A stretch of DNA of 64,000 nucleotides from Caballeronia calidae. GTDB taxonomy: Bacteria > Pseudomonadota > Gammaproteobacteria > Burkholderiales > Burkholderiaceae. The notes below the pieces were generated by a model that saw nothing but the letters and a program-made list of their open reading frames with translations, did not search any database and had not been told where the DNA came from. The DNA is taken from NCBI RefSeq assembly GCF_900044055.2, contig NZ_FCOX02000011.1:1-64000 (forward strand), given 5' to 3'. Both the position numbers and the translations under genes were made by a program. Of the stretch, positions 51,435 through 60,339 are shown piece after piece (the first letter of the stretch is position 1; each line of letters starts with the position of its first letter).

Positions 51435-53370
51435 TCGCTGAACATGCGGGCATCTTGCGATAGATCGTGTTGCGCGAAACGCCGAGTGCGCGCGCGGCCG
51501 CCGACACGTTGCCACGATGCCGCGCGAGCGCCGCCGCTATCACCGAGGCCGTCACTTCCTGCAGACGCCCCGAAGCGAACGTCGATGAAATACATGCTTC
51601 AGACGGGCTTTGCACCCTCGTGCGTGGTTCATCGAAAAAGTCTTCGGGAAGATGCTCGCGGCGAATGCAGCCGTCGTCGTCCACCATTGCGGCCGCCGTG
51701 CGAAGCAGATTGCACAGTTGCCGGAAGTTGCCGGGCCACGCGTAGTGCTCGAACAGCGCCATCACTTCGTCGTCGATGGACAGGCGCATGCCGCACGCTT
51801 CATCGGCGCTCACGGCGCGCAGCATCTTCGTGATGACGGCCGCGAGGTCGGTGCGCTCGCGCAATGGCGGGAGCTTCACGACGAGACCGTTCAGCCGGTA
51901 ATACAGGTCCTCGCGAAAGCGGTTCTGCTCGATCATCTCGCGCAGGTTGCGGTGCGTCGCGCAGATGATCGCGACGTCGACCGGTATCGACTTGCTCGAG
52001 CCGAGCGGATCGACGACGCGTTCCTGCAGCACGCGCAACAGACGCACTTGCAGCGGATAGGGCATGTCGCCGATCTCGTCGAGAAAGAGCGTGCCGCCAT
52101 TGGCTTGCAAGAGCTTGCCCGCCGCGCCTTTGCGACGCGCGCCTGTGAACGCGCCTTCCTCATAGCCGAAGAGTTCCGATTCGATCAGGTTCTCCGGAAT
52201 CGATGCGCAATTCACCGCGACGAACGGCCCCGCGCGGCGCGGCGAATCGCCGTGAATGGCCTGCGCGAGCAGTTCCTTGCCGGTGCCTGTTTCGCCGGTG
52301 ATGAGTATCGGTATGTCCTTGCCGATGACCTTGCGCACCTTGCCGATGACGGCGGCCACCTTGGGGTCGCCGGTATCGAGCGATGCGAGTTTCGATGAGG
52401 TGTCGATCACGGCCGGTGCGCGCGGCGCGCTTCTGGACACCACGGAAGACGCGGCAGCGCCCTCGCCGATGGGCGCGCGATTCAGGCGCACGCGGGCACA
52501 CACGACGGTGCCGTTGTTCAGATCGAGCGGGATGTGCGACATCCGGTTCAAATGCGAACGTTCGATCAGTTGCGCGCTCGTCAGCCCGAAGAGCGACGAC
52601 AGGGTATGCGCGCGCAACGCCGAGAGGGGCAGGCCGAACTGGAATTGCGCGCTGCGATTGGCCGAGAGAAAGCGCCCGTCGCACGTGAAGGCCATGATGC
52701 CTTCCATCAGCGTGCCAAGAAATTCAGGGCGGCCATGGAACGCGATCTGCAGCATGCCCTGGAAAGTGCTGGAAAACAGGTGGTTTTCGATCATCTGCAC
52801 CGACATGCGCGCGAGCGCCATCGTGTGACGATGGTAGCTGCGATGATCGCCGGTGACGTCGAGCACGCCGATCAGATCGCCGTAGGGATCGAGGATCGGC
52901 ACGCTGGAACACGTGAGAAAGCGATTGGCGGCGAGATAGTGCTGATCGCCATGCACGACAGTCGGGGAGCGTTCCGCGATCGCGGTGCCGATCGCATTGG
53001 TGCCTTGCCGCTCTTCCGCCCAGTTCGCGCCGGCCCTGAGCGCAACCTTTTCGGCGCGTGCGAGGAAATCATCATCGCCTGTGGAGTGAAGGATGAGCCC
53101 TTGAGCATCGGTCAGCACGATCATGCTTTGCGTGTTGACGATCTGTTCCCGCAGCGTTTCCATCACCGGCGTGGCGTGCGCGCACAGCACCCGGTTCTGC
53201 TCGAGCTTGAGCAGCAGATCGCCTCGGGTCAGGACGTCGTAGTCGGGTCGCGTCGACGCGTTGAGGCCGAATGTCTCCGACCGTTCGTGCGCCTTGCGGA
53301 TCGATGGAATGAGCCAGCCGCTCTCTCGTTCATCGTGGGAAGCCGTGATCTCGCGAATATCGTCTTGCAT
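51424..53370 (-). CDS. Sigma-54-dependent activator, AcoR/Fis family
   Basis: 648 residues. A GAF-type sensory region fills about residues 70-230, then a PAS-like linker (LMEGIMAFTCDGRFLSANRSAQ). The AAA+ domain begins with Walker A GETGTGKE at 359, has the sigma-54 contact loop GAFTGA at 406-411 and DEIGD Walker B. A Fis helix-turn-helix (NVSAAARALGVSRNTIYRKM) ends the protein. It should switch on the pqqA operon downstream from the promoter at 51280. ATG 53370 follows AAGGAGGAG. The ligand is unknown; relatives sense acetoin, alcohols or aromatics. Confidence 0.9.
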   Translation of the reverse strand: MQDDIREITASHDERESGWLIPSIRKAHERSETFGLNASTRPDYDVLTRGDLLLKLEQNRVLCAHATPVMETLREQIVNTQSMIVLTDAQGLILHSTGDDDFLARAEKVALRAGANWAEERQGTNAIGTAIAERSPTVVHGDQHYLAANRFLTCSSVPILDPYGDLIGVLDVTGDHRSYHRHTMALARMSVQMIENHLFSSTFQGMLQIAFHGRPEFLGTLMEGIMAFTCDGRFLSANRSAQFQFGLPLSALRAHTLSSLFGLTSAQLIERSHLNRMSHIPLDLNNGTVVCARVRLNRAPIGEGAAASSVVSRSAPRAPAVIDTSSKLASLDTGDPKVAAVIGKVRKVIGKDIPILITGETGTGKELLAQAIHGDSPRRAGPFVAVNCASIPENLIESELFGYEEGAFTGARRKGAAGKLLQANGGTLFLDEIGDMPYPLQVRLLRVLQERVVDPLGSSKSIPVDVAIICATHRNLREMIEQNRFREDLYYRLNGLVVKLPPLRERTDLAAVITKMLRAVSADEACGMRLSIDDEVMALFEHYAWPGNFRQLCNLLRTAAAMVDDDGCIRREHLPEDFFDEPRTRVQSPSEACISSTFASGRLQEVTASVIAAALARHRGNVSAAARALGVSRNTIYRKMPACSAMEQ

Positions 53371-53577
53371 CGTCTCCTCCTTGTGCAAGTGCCGGTCGTG
53401 TCGCCGGATGTTTGAGCGCAGGATAAAAAGCAAGTCCTGCGCCAATGAGCGCGAGGGATTTTGTGCGTCAGCTAAACGAAAGGAGTGAGGTGTCGTCAAT
53501 CGCGAACGATGGCGCGCCTGGTCTTCTGCATTCAGAATGCCGCGGCGCGTTTTGCGTTATGCGTTTTGCATGCGGAA

Positions 53578-54222
53578 TTACAGGCCGGTCTTGCCCGCCG
53601 TGAGAACGAGGCGCAGGCCGAGTGCCGCGATCACGCCGGCTGCGATGCGGTCGATCCACTTCTTCGCGCGCAGGTACATGTCGCGCGGACGCTGGCTGGA
53701 GAAGCCCAGAGCCACGACGGTGTACCAGCCGGTCTCGATCGCGAAGACCATCGGCGGCAGCACGAAATAGCACCACAGCGGGGGATGTTGCGGCAGAAGC
53801 GCCGCGAAGATGCTGCCGTACCAGATCGCCGTCTTCGGATTGCTCAACTGCGTGGTGAGGCCGAGCCAGAACGACTTGCGTGCGCTTCGCGTGAGGTCGC
53901 GCGCATGATCTTGCGCGGGCATCCGCATCGGCTGCGCGGCGCTGCGCCAGACCTTCGACGCGATATAGATCAGATAGAGGCCGCCGGCGACCTTCAGCGC
54001 GACATAGAGCCATTCGACGGCGACGAGCAGCGTATAGAGCCCCGCGAGCGCGATGCCGCCGAAGAAGATGCCGCCCACGCCCATGCCGAGCGCGGTCGCG
54101 AGGCCATCGGCGCGCGATATGCCGATGGCGTTGCGCGCCACGATCACGAAGCTCGGTCCGGGAATCATCGCGCCCAGCAGCAACGAGAAGAGAATCGCGA
54201 GTACGGCGCTCGATGCGGTCAT
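53578..54222 (-). CDS. LysE/RhtB family amino-acid exporter
   Basis: 214 residues with about six helices. LysE-type marks are MIPGPSFVIVARNAIGISRADGLATALGMGVGG near the N-terminus and WLGLTTQLSNPKTAIWYGS in the middle. Proteins of this family export amino acids or related metabolites. AAGGAGA eight bases before ATG 54222 fixes the start. Two inverted repeats at 54266-54309 in front of the gene suggest a dedicated regulator, but no LysR or Lrp gene is adjacent. Confidence 0.88.
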   Translation of the reverse strand: MTASSAVLAILFSLLLGAMIPGPSFVIVARNAIGISRADGLATALGMGVGGIFFGGIALAGLYTLLVAVEWLYVALKVAGGLYLIYIASKVWRSAAQPMRMPAQDHARDLTRSARKSFWLGLTTQLSNPKTAIWYGSIFAALLPQHPPLWCYFVLPPMVFAIETGWYTVVALGFSSQRPRDMYLRAKKWIDRIAAGVIAALGLRLVLTAGKTGL

Positions 54223-54265
54223 CGAATTGTCTCCTTCCGGAAGCGTCCCGGATGTGATCGATTGC

Positions 54266-54309
54266 TTTTGCATGCGGCATGCAAAACGCCTGATTGCATG
54301 CCGCATGCA
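54266..54309. promoter_or_regulatory. Twin inverted repeats upstream of the LysE exporter gene
   Basis: TTTTGCATG-CGG-CATGCAAAA (54266-54286) and TGCATG-CCG-CATGCA (54295-54309), both perfect around a 3-base centre and placed 29 bases apart centre to centre. They sit 44-87 bases before the start codon, in the promoter region. The first shares TTTTGCATGC with the operator at 35943. Confidence 0.6.
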
Positions 54310-54337
54310 TGATACGCCCGATGCCGCGCGCGTCGCT

Positions 54338-55906
54338 TCACGCGCCGCTGTCTTCGTGTATCGCGCGATTGCGTCCTGTGCGCTTCGCGAGATAGAGCGC
54401 AGCGTCGGCGCTGCTGAGCAGCTTGAGGGCGTCGTCGCTTTGGCGCGGCGACGCCGTGGCGCAGCCGATGCTGATCGTCAGGACGCGCCTGGGCGCGGCG
54501 CCGTTGGGGATCGCGAGCTCCTCGACCTTCACGCGCAGGCGCTCCGCGAACGTGAACGCGCCGCTCGCGGCGGCGCCCGGCAATACCACGACGAACTCCT
54601 CGCCGCCATAACGCGCGACGATATCGCCGGGCCGCTTCGCGGAATTTTGTATGCAATCGGCCACCGCGATGAGCGCGTCGTCGCCCATCGCGTGACCGTA
54701 GGTGTCGTTATAGAGCTTGAAGTAATCGACGTCGACGAACAGCGCCGAAAGCGGCTGGCCGACCCGGCGCGCACGCCGCCATTCCTCGTCGAGCCGGCGG
54801 TCGAGCGCGCGGCGGTTGCATAGCCCGGTGAGCGAATCGGTGCCCGCGAGCCGTTGCAGCTTCTCTTGCGCGATCGCCCGCGAACGCAGCGAGATCGCGA
54901 GCAGCCAGGAGATGATGATGAAGCCGCCGCCGAACATCAGCGTCAGGCCGCCGATGATAATGCTGCGCTGGCGCCAGGCGCTGAGCACATCGTGTTCCGC
55001 GGGCGCGACCGCCGCGATCAGATGCGTGCCCGGCACGTGCTGGAAGGTGTAGAGCCGCCGCACGCCGTCGATCGCCGACCTGGAGATGTAGGAGCCGGAA
55101 GGTGCGTCCTTCATCGCGGTCAGCGTCGGCGACTTCACGACGTATCGCGCTTCTTCCGACTGCAACGCCGGCTCGCGCGCGATCACCACGCCGTCCTCCT
55201 GCACGATGAACACCGAGCCGGACGGGCCGACGCTCACATGCGCAAGCAGGTTCGTGAAGTAAGAGACGTTCAGGGCGATCACGGCGACGCCCGCGAACGA
55301 GCCGTCCGGCGCATCGATGCGCCGGCTCATCGCGAGCGAACTCGCGCCCTTGCGCAACCGTGACGCGTAAGGTTCGGAGATGAAGAGGCCCGCGTTAGGG
55401 TTGTCGGCGTGAATCCTGAAGTAATCGCGGTCGTTGAACAGCAGGTCCGCATGCTGGGACGGATCGCGTTCGACGACGATGCGTCCTTCGCGATTCATCA
55501 CGAACGCGCCGCCGACATAACTCATACCGGTGGCGCCATCGAACAGGACGAGCTTGCGCAGATCGGGCGGAAGCGCCATCACTGCGGGGTTTTGCGCGCC
55601 GCTGATGATGGTGCGCAGCGAGAGGTCGCTCGCTTCGATATTGCGCGCGATATCGGCGCTCAAGGTGGCGACTAGATTGGCCGATGCCTGATGTGCGTTC
55701 TGCAACGCTTGCGCGCGTCCCTGCCAGAGCGCGGCGAAGGACAGCACGGCCATGGAAACGGCGATGGCGGTGCCGAGAAGTCCGGCGAGCACGGGAAACC
55801 GCGAGAACGCCTCGGCGAAGCGCATCGCCGCGCTGCGGTTGCGACGCATCAGCCGGCGACTGACCATGCGTCCAGTCTTGCGAACGGCATTCAATCTGGC
55901 GGGCAT
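54338..55906 (-). CDS. Membrane diguanylate cyclase (dCache-like sensor, GGDEF)
   Basis: 522 residues. Helix at about 35-60, periplasmic sensor region about 61-330 of the dCache type (NREGRIVVERDPSQHADLLFNDRDYFRIH; ALNVSYFTNLLAHVSVG), second helix (IIIGGLTLMFGGGFIIISWL) and a GGDEF domain with RYGGEEFVVVLPG. The GGEEF form is compatible with activity and an RxxD inhibitory site (RPGD) lies five residues before it. It should make cyclic-di-GMP in response to a periplasmic ligand. The exact start among several Met codons is uncertain. No EAL domain follows. Confidence 0.9.
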   Translation of the reverse strand: MPARLNAVRKTGRMVSRRLMRRNRSAAMRFAEAFSRFPVLAGLLGTAIAVSMAVLSFAALWQGRAQALQNAHQASANLVATLSADIARNIEASDLSLRTIISGAQNPAVMALPPDLRKLVLFDGATGMSYVGGAFVMNREGRIVVERDPSQHADLLFNDRDYFRIHADNPNAGLFISEPYASRLRKGASSLAMSRRIDAPDGSFAGVAVIALNVSYFTNLLAHVSVGPSGSVFIVQEDGVVIAREPALQSEEARYVVKSPTLTAMKDAPSGSYISRSAIDGVRRLYTFQHVPGTHLIAAVAPAEHDVLSAWRQRSIIIGGLTLMFGGGFIIISWLLAISLRSRAIAQEKLQRLAGTDSLTGLCNRRALDRRLDEEWRRARRVGQPLSALFVDVDYFKLYNDTYGHAMGDDALIAVADCIQNSAKRPGDIVARYGGEEFVVVLPGAAASGAFTFAERLRVKVEELAIPNGAAPRRVLTISIGCATASPRQSDDALKLLSSADAALYLAKRTGRNRAIHEDSGA

Positions 55907-56114
55907 TCAGGTTCTCCGCATGGCGCCATTTCCGCACGGCAGAGCACGGCATGACGTCCGGCGCTGCCCTGCATTGCGTCGAAACACTCCGTGTTTTATG
56001 GGTTGAAATGATGTGACGCGCATCCGGAGCATCCGGCAAACACGCGCTCCACGCGCCTTTGCATAAGGATTGTAGTCGGTCGTGCCTCGGCCGTTTCGCA
56101 CGGCCGTCCGCGAA

Positions 56115-56951
56115 TCAGTTGCCGCGTCCGCTCATGCGCTTGCGAATCTCAGAGTCGAGAATGAGCCGCCCGCGCAGCTTGCCCTTCATGCGCTTCACGT
56201 AGCGGGGCGCTTCGGTCATGTGGACCACCATCAACTCACGTACCTTCTCCGCATCCCGCGCGCGCGCCGCTTCGGTGATCGCCTTGTGAATCTTCACGTT
56301 TGCGCGGCCGAAGCGTTCATGCTCGGCTTGTGGCGTGTCGTTCCTGAACTCGATGAGCTGCCGGATCATCTCGTTGATGAGCTCGCACGTGAAGCGCAGG
56401 AAGGGGTTGGGATTTGCGGCGGCGAGGATGTCGTGGAAGTTCACGTCCTCCTGACGCTGCCTGACGATGTCCCGATTCGCATGCGCCGAAGCGGGTTCAT
56501 CGCAACACGCGATGTTCGCTTCGAGCGCCGCGAAATCTTCATCGGTGAGATGCGGCACCGCGCCTGCCGCGAGCTCGGGCTCGAGCAGTTGACGCACGGT
56601 GTAGATATCGTCGATGCTCACGTCCTTGAAGAACAGATAGTTCTGCAAGAGCTGCAAGGTGCGATCGAGCGGCACTTCGACGATGGTGCCGCCGCCCGAT
56701 GGCCCCGTCGTCACTTTGATGAGGCCTTGCACTTCGAGCGACTTGAGCGCTTCGCGCGTCGTGCTCTTGCTTACTGAAAAGAGTTGCTGCAATTCGACTT
56801 CACGCGGCAGCTTGTCACCGGGCTTCAGGTTCTTTTCCGTGATCAGCCGCTTGATTTCCTCGGCGACCAGATCCGCGCGCTTCGGCTGTTTGATCGGCTG
56901 CTGCGCGATCTCGATTGCCGCGCCGGCGCGCTTTGCACGCTCCATCACCAT
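56115..56951 (-). CDS. GntR family regulator, FCD subfamily
   Basis: 278 residues. Winged helix at about 28-98 (LVAEEIKRLITEKNLKPGDKLP; FSVSKSTTREALKSLEVQGL) and FCD domain after it (TVRQLLEPELAAGAVPHLT; EDVNFHDILAAANPNPFLR), with His and Asp residues placed to bind a metal. AAAGGAG seven bases upstream fixes the ATG at 56951. Divergent from the Liv-type ABC operon; the 36-base palindrome between them is its probable operator. Confidence 0.9.
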   Translation of the reverse strand: MVMERAKRAGAAIEIAQQPIKQPKRADLVAEEIKRLITEKNLKPGDKLPREVELQQLFSVSKSTTREALKSLEVQGLIKVTTGPSGGGTIVEVPLDRTLQLLQNYLFFKDVSIDDIYTVRQLLEPELAAGAVPHLTDEDFAALEANIACCDEPASAHANRDIVRQRQEDVNFHDILAAANPNPFLRFTCELINEMIRQLIEFRNDTPQAEHERFGRANVKIHKAITEAARARDAEKVRELMVVHMTEAPRYVKRMKGKLRGRLILDSEIRKRMSGRGN

Positions 56952-57009
56952 GTCGATGCTCCTTTCTTTGTCCGCTTGTCGGCTTTGTACGCGCGCGCAC
57001 GAATTCGCT

Positions 57010-57042
57010 CACCCGAATTTTGCCTTATTGACACCCGAATTT
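57010..57042. repeat. Direct repeat CACCCGAATTT, 22 bases apart
   Basis: Two exact copies at 57010-57020 and 57032-57042, two helical turns apart; the second overlaps the -35/spacer region of the ABC operon promoter. It may be an activator site or a -10-like element for the divergent gene. Confidence 0.35.
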
Positions 57043-57056
57043 ATTGTTCCTAGCAT
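57028..57056 (+). promoter_or_regulatory. Sigma-70 promoter of the ABC transporter operon
   Basis: TTGACA (57028-57033, perfect), 17-base spacer, TAGCAT (57051-57056, 4 of 6). The palindrome starts three bases later, so a bound repressor would cover the start point. Confidence 0.65.
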
Positions 57057-57058
57057 CA

Positions 57059-57094
57059 GGTTCATTCTATTTATCATGATAAATAGAATGAACC
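57059..57094. promoter_or_regulatory. 36-base perfect palindrome, probable GntR operator
   Basis: GGTTCATTCTATTTATCA followed at once by its exact reverse complement, centred on TCATGA. It lies between the divergent GntR gene and the ABC operon, right after the -10 box. AT-rich arms make a terminator unlikely. FCD regulators bind shorter palindromes, so this could hold two overlapping dimers. Confidence 0.75.
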
Positions 57095-57168
57095 GAGCCG
57101 AGGCTTGAACGTACCATGAAAATAACGCGGGGCGGCTGCGCGAGTCATCTTCTCAAGGAGCGTCAATT

Positions 57169-58377
57169 TTGAATCGCCGAAACATGTTGAAGCTGGCCGC
57201 GCTGTCGGCCATTCCCGGATCGTTCGAGGCGCTCGTCGCAAGAAGCGCCTTTGCTCAGGGCTCGCCGATCCAGTTCGCGTGCCCGGTCCCGATGTCCGGT
57301 CCCTTCGCGGCCAACGGCAAGTATGCGGACCTCGGCATGAAGCTCGCGATCGAGCAATACGGCAAGGTGCTCGGTCAGCCGCTCGCTTATACGACGCTCG
57401 ATACCGAGGGAAAACCCGCAACCGCCGTGCGGCGCGTGCAGGAAATCGCGCAGCAAAAGAACGCACGCTTTTTCGCGGGCGGCATTCTTTCGTCGGAGGC
57501 GCTTGCGATGGGCAAGGAAGCCGAGAAGGCCGACGGCATTTTCATCACGACGGCAGGCGCGGACGAGCTCACCGGCAAGGACTGCAACAGCGCGACCTTC
57601 CGCTGGTCGGTGCCGACCTTCGGCGCGATCGAGCAGACCGTGCGCCCGCTGATCGAAACGATGCCCAAGGCGAAGCGCTGGTACACGATCACGCCGCAAT
57701 ACGTGTTCGGCGACGGCCTCCTGTCCGCGGCGAAGAACATCTTCAAGGAGAAGGGCATCGAGCATGTGGGCAACAGCTATCACTCGCTCAATGAAAAGGA
57801 GTTCAGCGGTTATCTGACCAATGCGGTCGCCGCGAAGCCGGATGTCCTTCTCATCCTCAACTTCGGCTCGCAATCGTCAGACACCTTGCGTCAGGCCGTG
57901 AGCTTCGGTATGAAGAACAACTGCACGATCCTGATGGCATGGGCGTCGGGTCTGGAGCAATTCGAAGCGCTCGGTCCGGATATCTGCGAGGGCGTGTATT
58001 TCGGCGCGCAGTACTGGCATGCGATCGACACGCCGCTCAATCACGATCTCGTCAAGCGCGTGAATGCGGCCTATAAGTCGAACCCGAACTACAGCCTCGC
58101 GGGTTCGTATATCTGCACGAAGATTCTTCTCGATGGCATCGTGAAGGCGGGCACCGCCGATACGAAGAAGGTTATCGCCGCGCTTCAGGGCATGAAGTAC
58201 GCGGGCCTGACCGGTCCCGAAGAGATTCGCGCCGGCGATCATCAGGTGCTGAAAAACTACTACCTGTTGAAGGGCAAGCCGAAGAGCAAGATGAAAGACA
58301 AGGACGATTACGCCGATATCGTGAGCTCGGGTCAATCGTTCCTGCCGCTCGACAAGACGCAGTGCAAGCTGGCCTGA
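57169..58377 (+). CDS. ABC transporter substrate-binding protein, Liv/urea type
   Basis: 402 residues with a twin-arginine-like signal (NRRNMLKLAALSAI). Mature part is a type-1 periplasmic binding fold (VPMSGPFAANGKYADLGMKLAI; GILSSEALAMGKEAEKADGIF). The start is TTG at 57169: AAGGAG at 57155-57160 is eight bases away, and the Arg-Arg pair precedes the first ATG at 57184. It delivers an amino acid, amide or other small nitrogen compound to the two permeases that follow. The ligand is not readable from sequence. Confidence 0.88.
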   Translation: MNRRNMLKLAALSAIPGSFEALVARSAFAQGSPIQFACPVPMSGPFAANGKYADLGMKLAIEQYGKVLGQPLAYTTLDTEGKPATAVRRVQEIAQQKNARFFAGGILSSEALAMGKEAEKADGIFITTAGADELTGKDCNSATFRWSVPTFGAIEQTVRPLIETMPKAKRWYTITPQYVFGDGLLSAAKNIFKEKGIEHVGNSYHSLNEKEFSGYLTNAVAAKPDVLLILNFGSQSSDTLRQAVSFGMKNNCTILMAWASGLEQFEALGPDICEGVYFGAQYWHAIDTPLNHDLVKRVNAAYKSNPNYSLAGSYICTKILLDGIVKAGTADTKKVIAALQGMKYAGLTGPEEIRAGDHQVLKNYYLLKGKPKSKMKDKDDYADIVSSGQSFLPLDKTQCKLA

Positions 58378-58459
58378 TCGGCTGATGTCCTGACGCGTCG
58401 CTCTCATGCGAATGCAGGCAAGGCCCGCATTCGCGCCGCCACTCTTCTGATGCAAGGCC

Positions 58460-59320
58460 ATGAACGTTTATCTGTTGCAGGTCGTGAACGGCATCGGCGT
58501 GGGCATGTTGTATTTTCTGCTCGCGGTCGGTTTGTCGATCGTGTTCGGGTTGCTGCGCTTCGTGAACTTCGCGCACGGCGCGTTCTATCTGTTGGGCGCC
58601 TATTTCTGCTATCAGGCGATGCAGTGGTCGATGAGCTTCTGGGCCGCGCTCGTCGTCGTGCCCATCGTCGTCGGCGCGTGCGCGTGGATCGTCGAAAAGG
58701 CCGTGCTGCGGCACGTCTATGCGCAACAGCACGAGTTCCATATTCTCGCGACGGTCGGTCTCGCACTCGTGATACAGGAATGCGCGATCATCGCGTGGGG
58801 GCCGCTCGGCGATAACGTGGCCGTGCCCGACATCCTGAACGGCGTCGTGATGTGGGGCAGCTTCATCTACCCGAAATACCGCCTCTTCGTGATCGCGTTC
58901 ACGGCCGTGCTGGCAGGCATCCTATGGTGGGTGCTCGAAGGCACGCGCCTCGGCAGCGCGGTGCGCGCGGGCAGCGAATCGAGCGAGATGGTCTCGTTGC
59001 TCGGCATCAACGTGACGCGCATCTTCAGTCTCGTGTTCGCGCTCGGCGCAGGCACCGCGGCGCTCGCGGGCGTGCTCGCCGCGCCGATACGCGGCGTCGA
59101 TCCGTTCATGGGCATCGAAGCGCTCGGCGTTGCGTTCGTCGTCGTCGTGGTGGGCGGCATGGGCAACTTTCTCGGCGCGCTCGTCGGCGGATTGCTCGTC
59201 GGCATCGTGCAAAGCGTGATGAGCACGCTATGGCCCGAAGGCGCGCGTCTCATGATCTATGTCGCGATGGCGGCAGTGCTGCTGCTGCGTCCGAACGGAT
59301 TGCTCGGGAGGACCGCGTGA
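58460..59320 (+). CDS. Branched-chain-type ABC permease (LivH family)
   Basis: 286 residues with about eight helices. Family marks are GIGVGMLYFLLAVGLSIVFGLLRFVNFAHGA and the EAA-like loop GIEALGVAFVVVVVGGMGNFLGALVGG. One of two inner-membrane subunits of the importer. Its stop overlaps the GTG of the second permease (GTGA). Confidence 0.9.
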   Translation: MNVYLLQVVNGIGVGMLYFLLAVGLSIVFGLLRFVNFAHGAFYLLGAYFCYQAMQWSMSFWAALVVVPIVVGACAWIVEKAVLRHVYAQQHEFHILATVGLALVIQECAIIAWGPLGDNVAVPDILNGVVMWGSFIYPKYRLFVIAFTAVLAGILWWVLEGTRLGSAVRAGSESSEMVSLLGINVTRIFSLVFALGAGTAALAGVLAAPIRGVDPFMGIEALGVAFVVVVVGGMGNFLGALVGGLLVGIVQSVMSTLWPEGARLMIYVAMAAVLLLRPNGLLGRTA

Positions 59321-60339
59321 ATTCCAAACTCGATTCGAAAGCATTGGACGTGAGCGTGCCCCAACGATCCCTCAGGCATTCGCTGCATCGATATCGGTTC
59401 CTGCTGCTCGCGGCGATCGTCGTGTGCATTCTGCCGATGACGATGCGTTCCGGATCGCTCGCAACGGAAGTGCTCGTCTATGCGCTCGCCGCGCTCGGCT
59501 GCAATCTGCTGCTCGGGCATACGGGCTTGCTGTCTTTCGGGCAAGGCATCTTCTTTGGACTCGGCAGTTATAGCGCCGGCCTGATACTCACGAAGTCGGG
59601 ATTGCAAGTCCCTGCTGCGTTGCTCGGTGCCATCGTGGTGGGCGCCGTCGCGGCGGCCATCGTCGGATGGTTCTCGATCCGTCAGCGCGGCGCGTACTTC
59701 GTGATGCTCACGCTCGCATTCGGGCAGATGTTCTACTTTCTCGCCTACACGACGCCCGATCTCACCGGCGGCGACAACGGTCTGCTCGATATCCCGCGTC
59801 CGGCCTTGTCGATCTTCGGTCAGCCGCTCGTATCGATCGCATCGCCGTGGCAGTACTACGCGTTCGTCGCGATACTGTTCCTGATCGCGTTCTGGCTGAT
59901 GCTGCGCGTGTCCCATTCGGTCTTCGGCCGCACATTGCTCGCGATCCGCGACAACGAAGCGCGCGCCGCTGCCGTCGGCTACGACGTCAAGCGCTTCAAG
60001 CTCGCGGCGTTCGTCGTATCGGGCGCGGTCACCGGCCTGGCCGGCGCACTGCACGCGATGATGACGGGCATCGCGCCGCTATCGAACATCGACTATCACA
60101 CGAGCGAGATGATTCTCGTGATGACGGTGATCGGCGGCACGGGCAACCTCTTTTCCTCCGTGCTCGGCGCGGCGTTCTATGTGTTGTTCGCCGACTGGCT
60201 TTCGACGCTCTGGCCGCGCTGGCTCCTGCTGCTCGGGCTCGTGCTGATCGCCGTGAGCCTGTTCATGCAGCGTGGCCTGTGGGGACTGGGTGAACGCATC
60301 TGGCGCGCGGTGAGGCGCAACGAAGGAGAGCCGGCATGA
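59317..60339 (+). CDS. Branched-chain-type ABC permease (LivM family)
   Basis: 340 residues with an N-terminal polar extension and about ten helices. LivM-type segments are GCNLLLGHTGLLSFGQGIFFGLGSYSA and IRDNEARAAAVGYDVKRFKLAAFV. GTG 59317 overlaps the stop of the preceding gene, which fixes the start. Its own stop overlaps the ATP-binding protein ATG by four bases. Confidence 0.9.
   Translation: MNSKLDSKALDVSVPQRSLRHSLHRYRFLLLAAIVVCILPMTMRSGSLATEVLVYALAALGCNLLLGHTGLLSFGQGIFFGLGSYSAGLILTKSGLQVPAALLGAIVVGAVAAAIVGWFSIRQRGAYFVMLTLAFGQMFYFLAYTTPDLTGGDNGLLDIPRPALSIFGQPLVSIASPWQYYAFVAILFLIAFWLMLRVSHSVFGRTLLAIRDNEARAAAVGYDVKRFKLAAFVVSGAVTGLAGALHAMMTGIAPLSNIDYHTSEMILVMTVIGGTGNLFSSVLGAAFYVLFADWLSTLWPRWLLLLGLVLIAVSLFMQRGLWGLGERIWRAVRRNEGEPA

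Noticed and set aside
57059-57094. The long palindrome as a bidirectional terminator
   Set aside because: It lies between divergent starts, has AT-rich arms and is not at a gene end.
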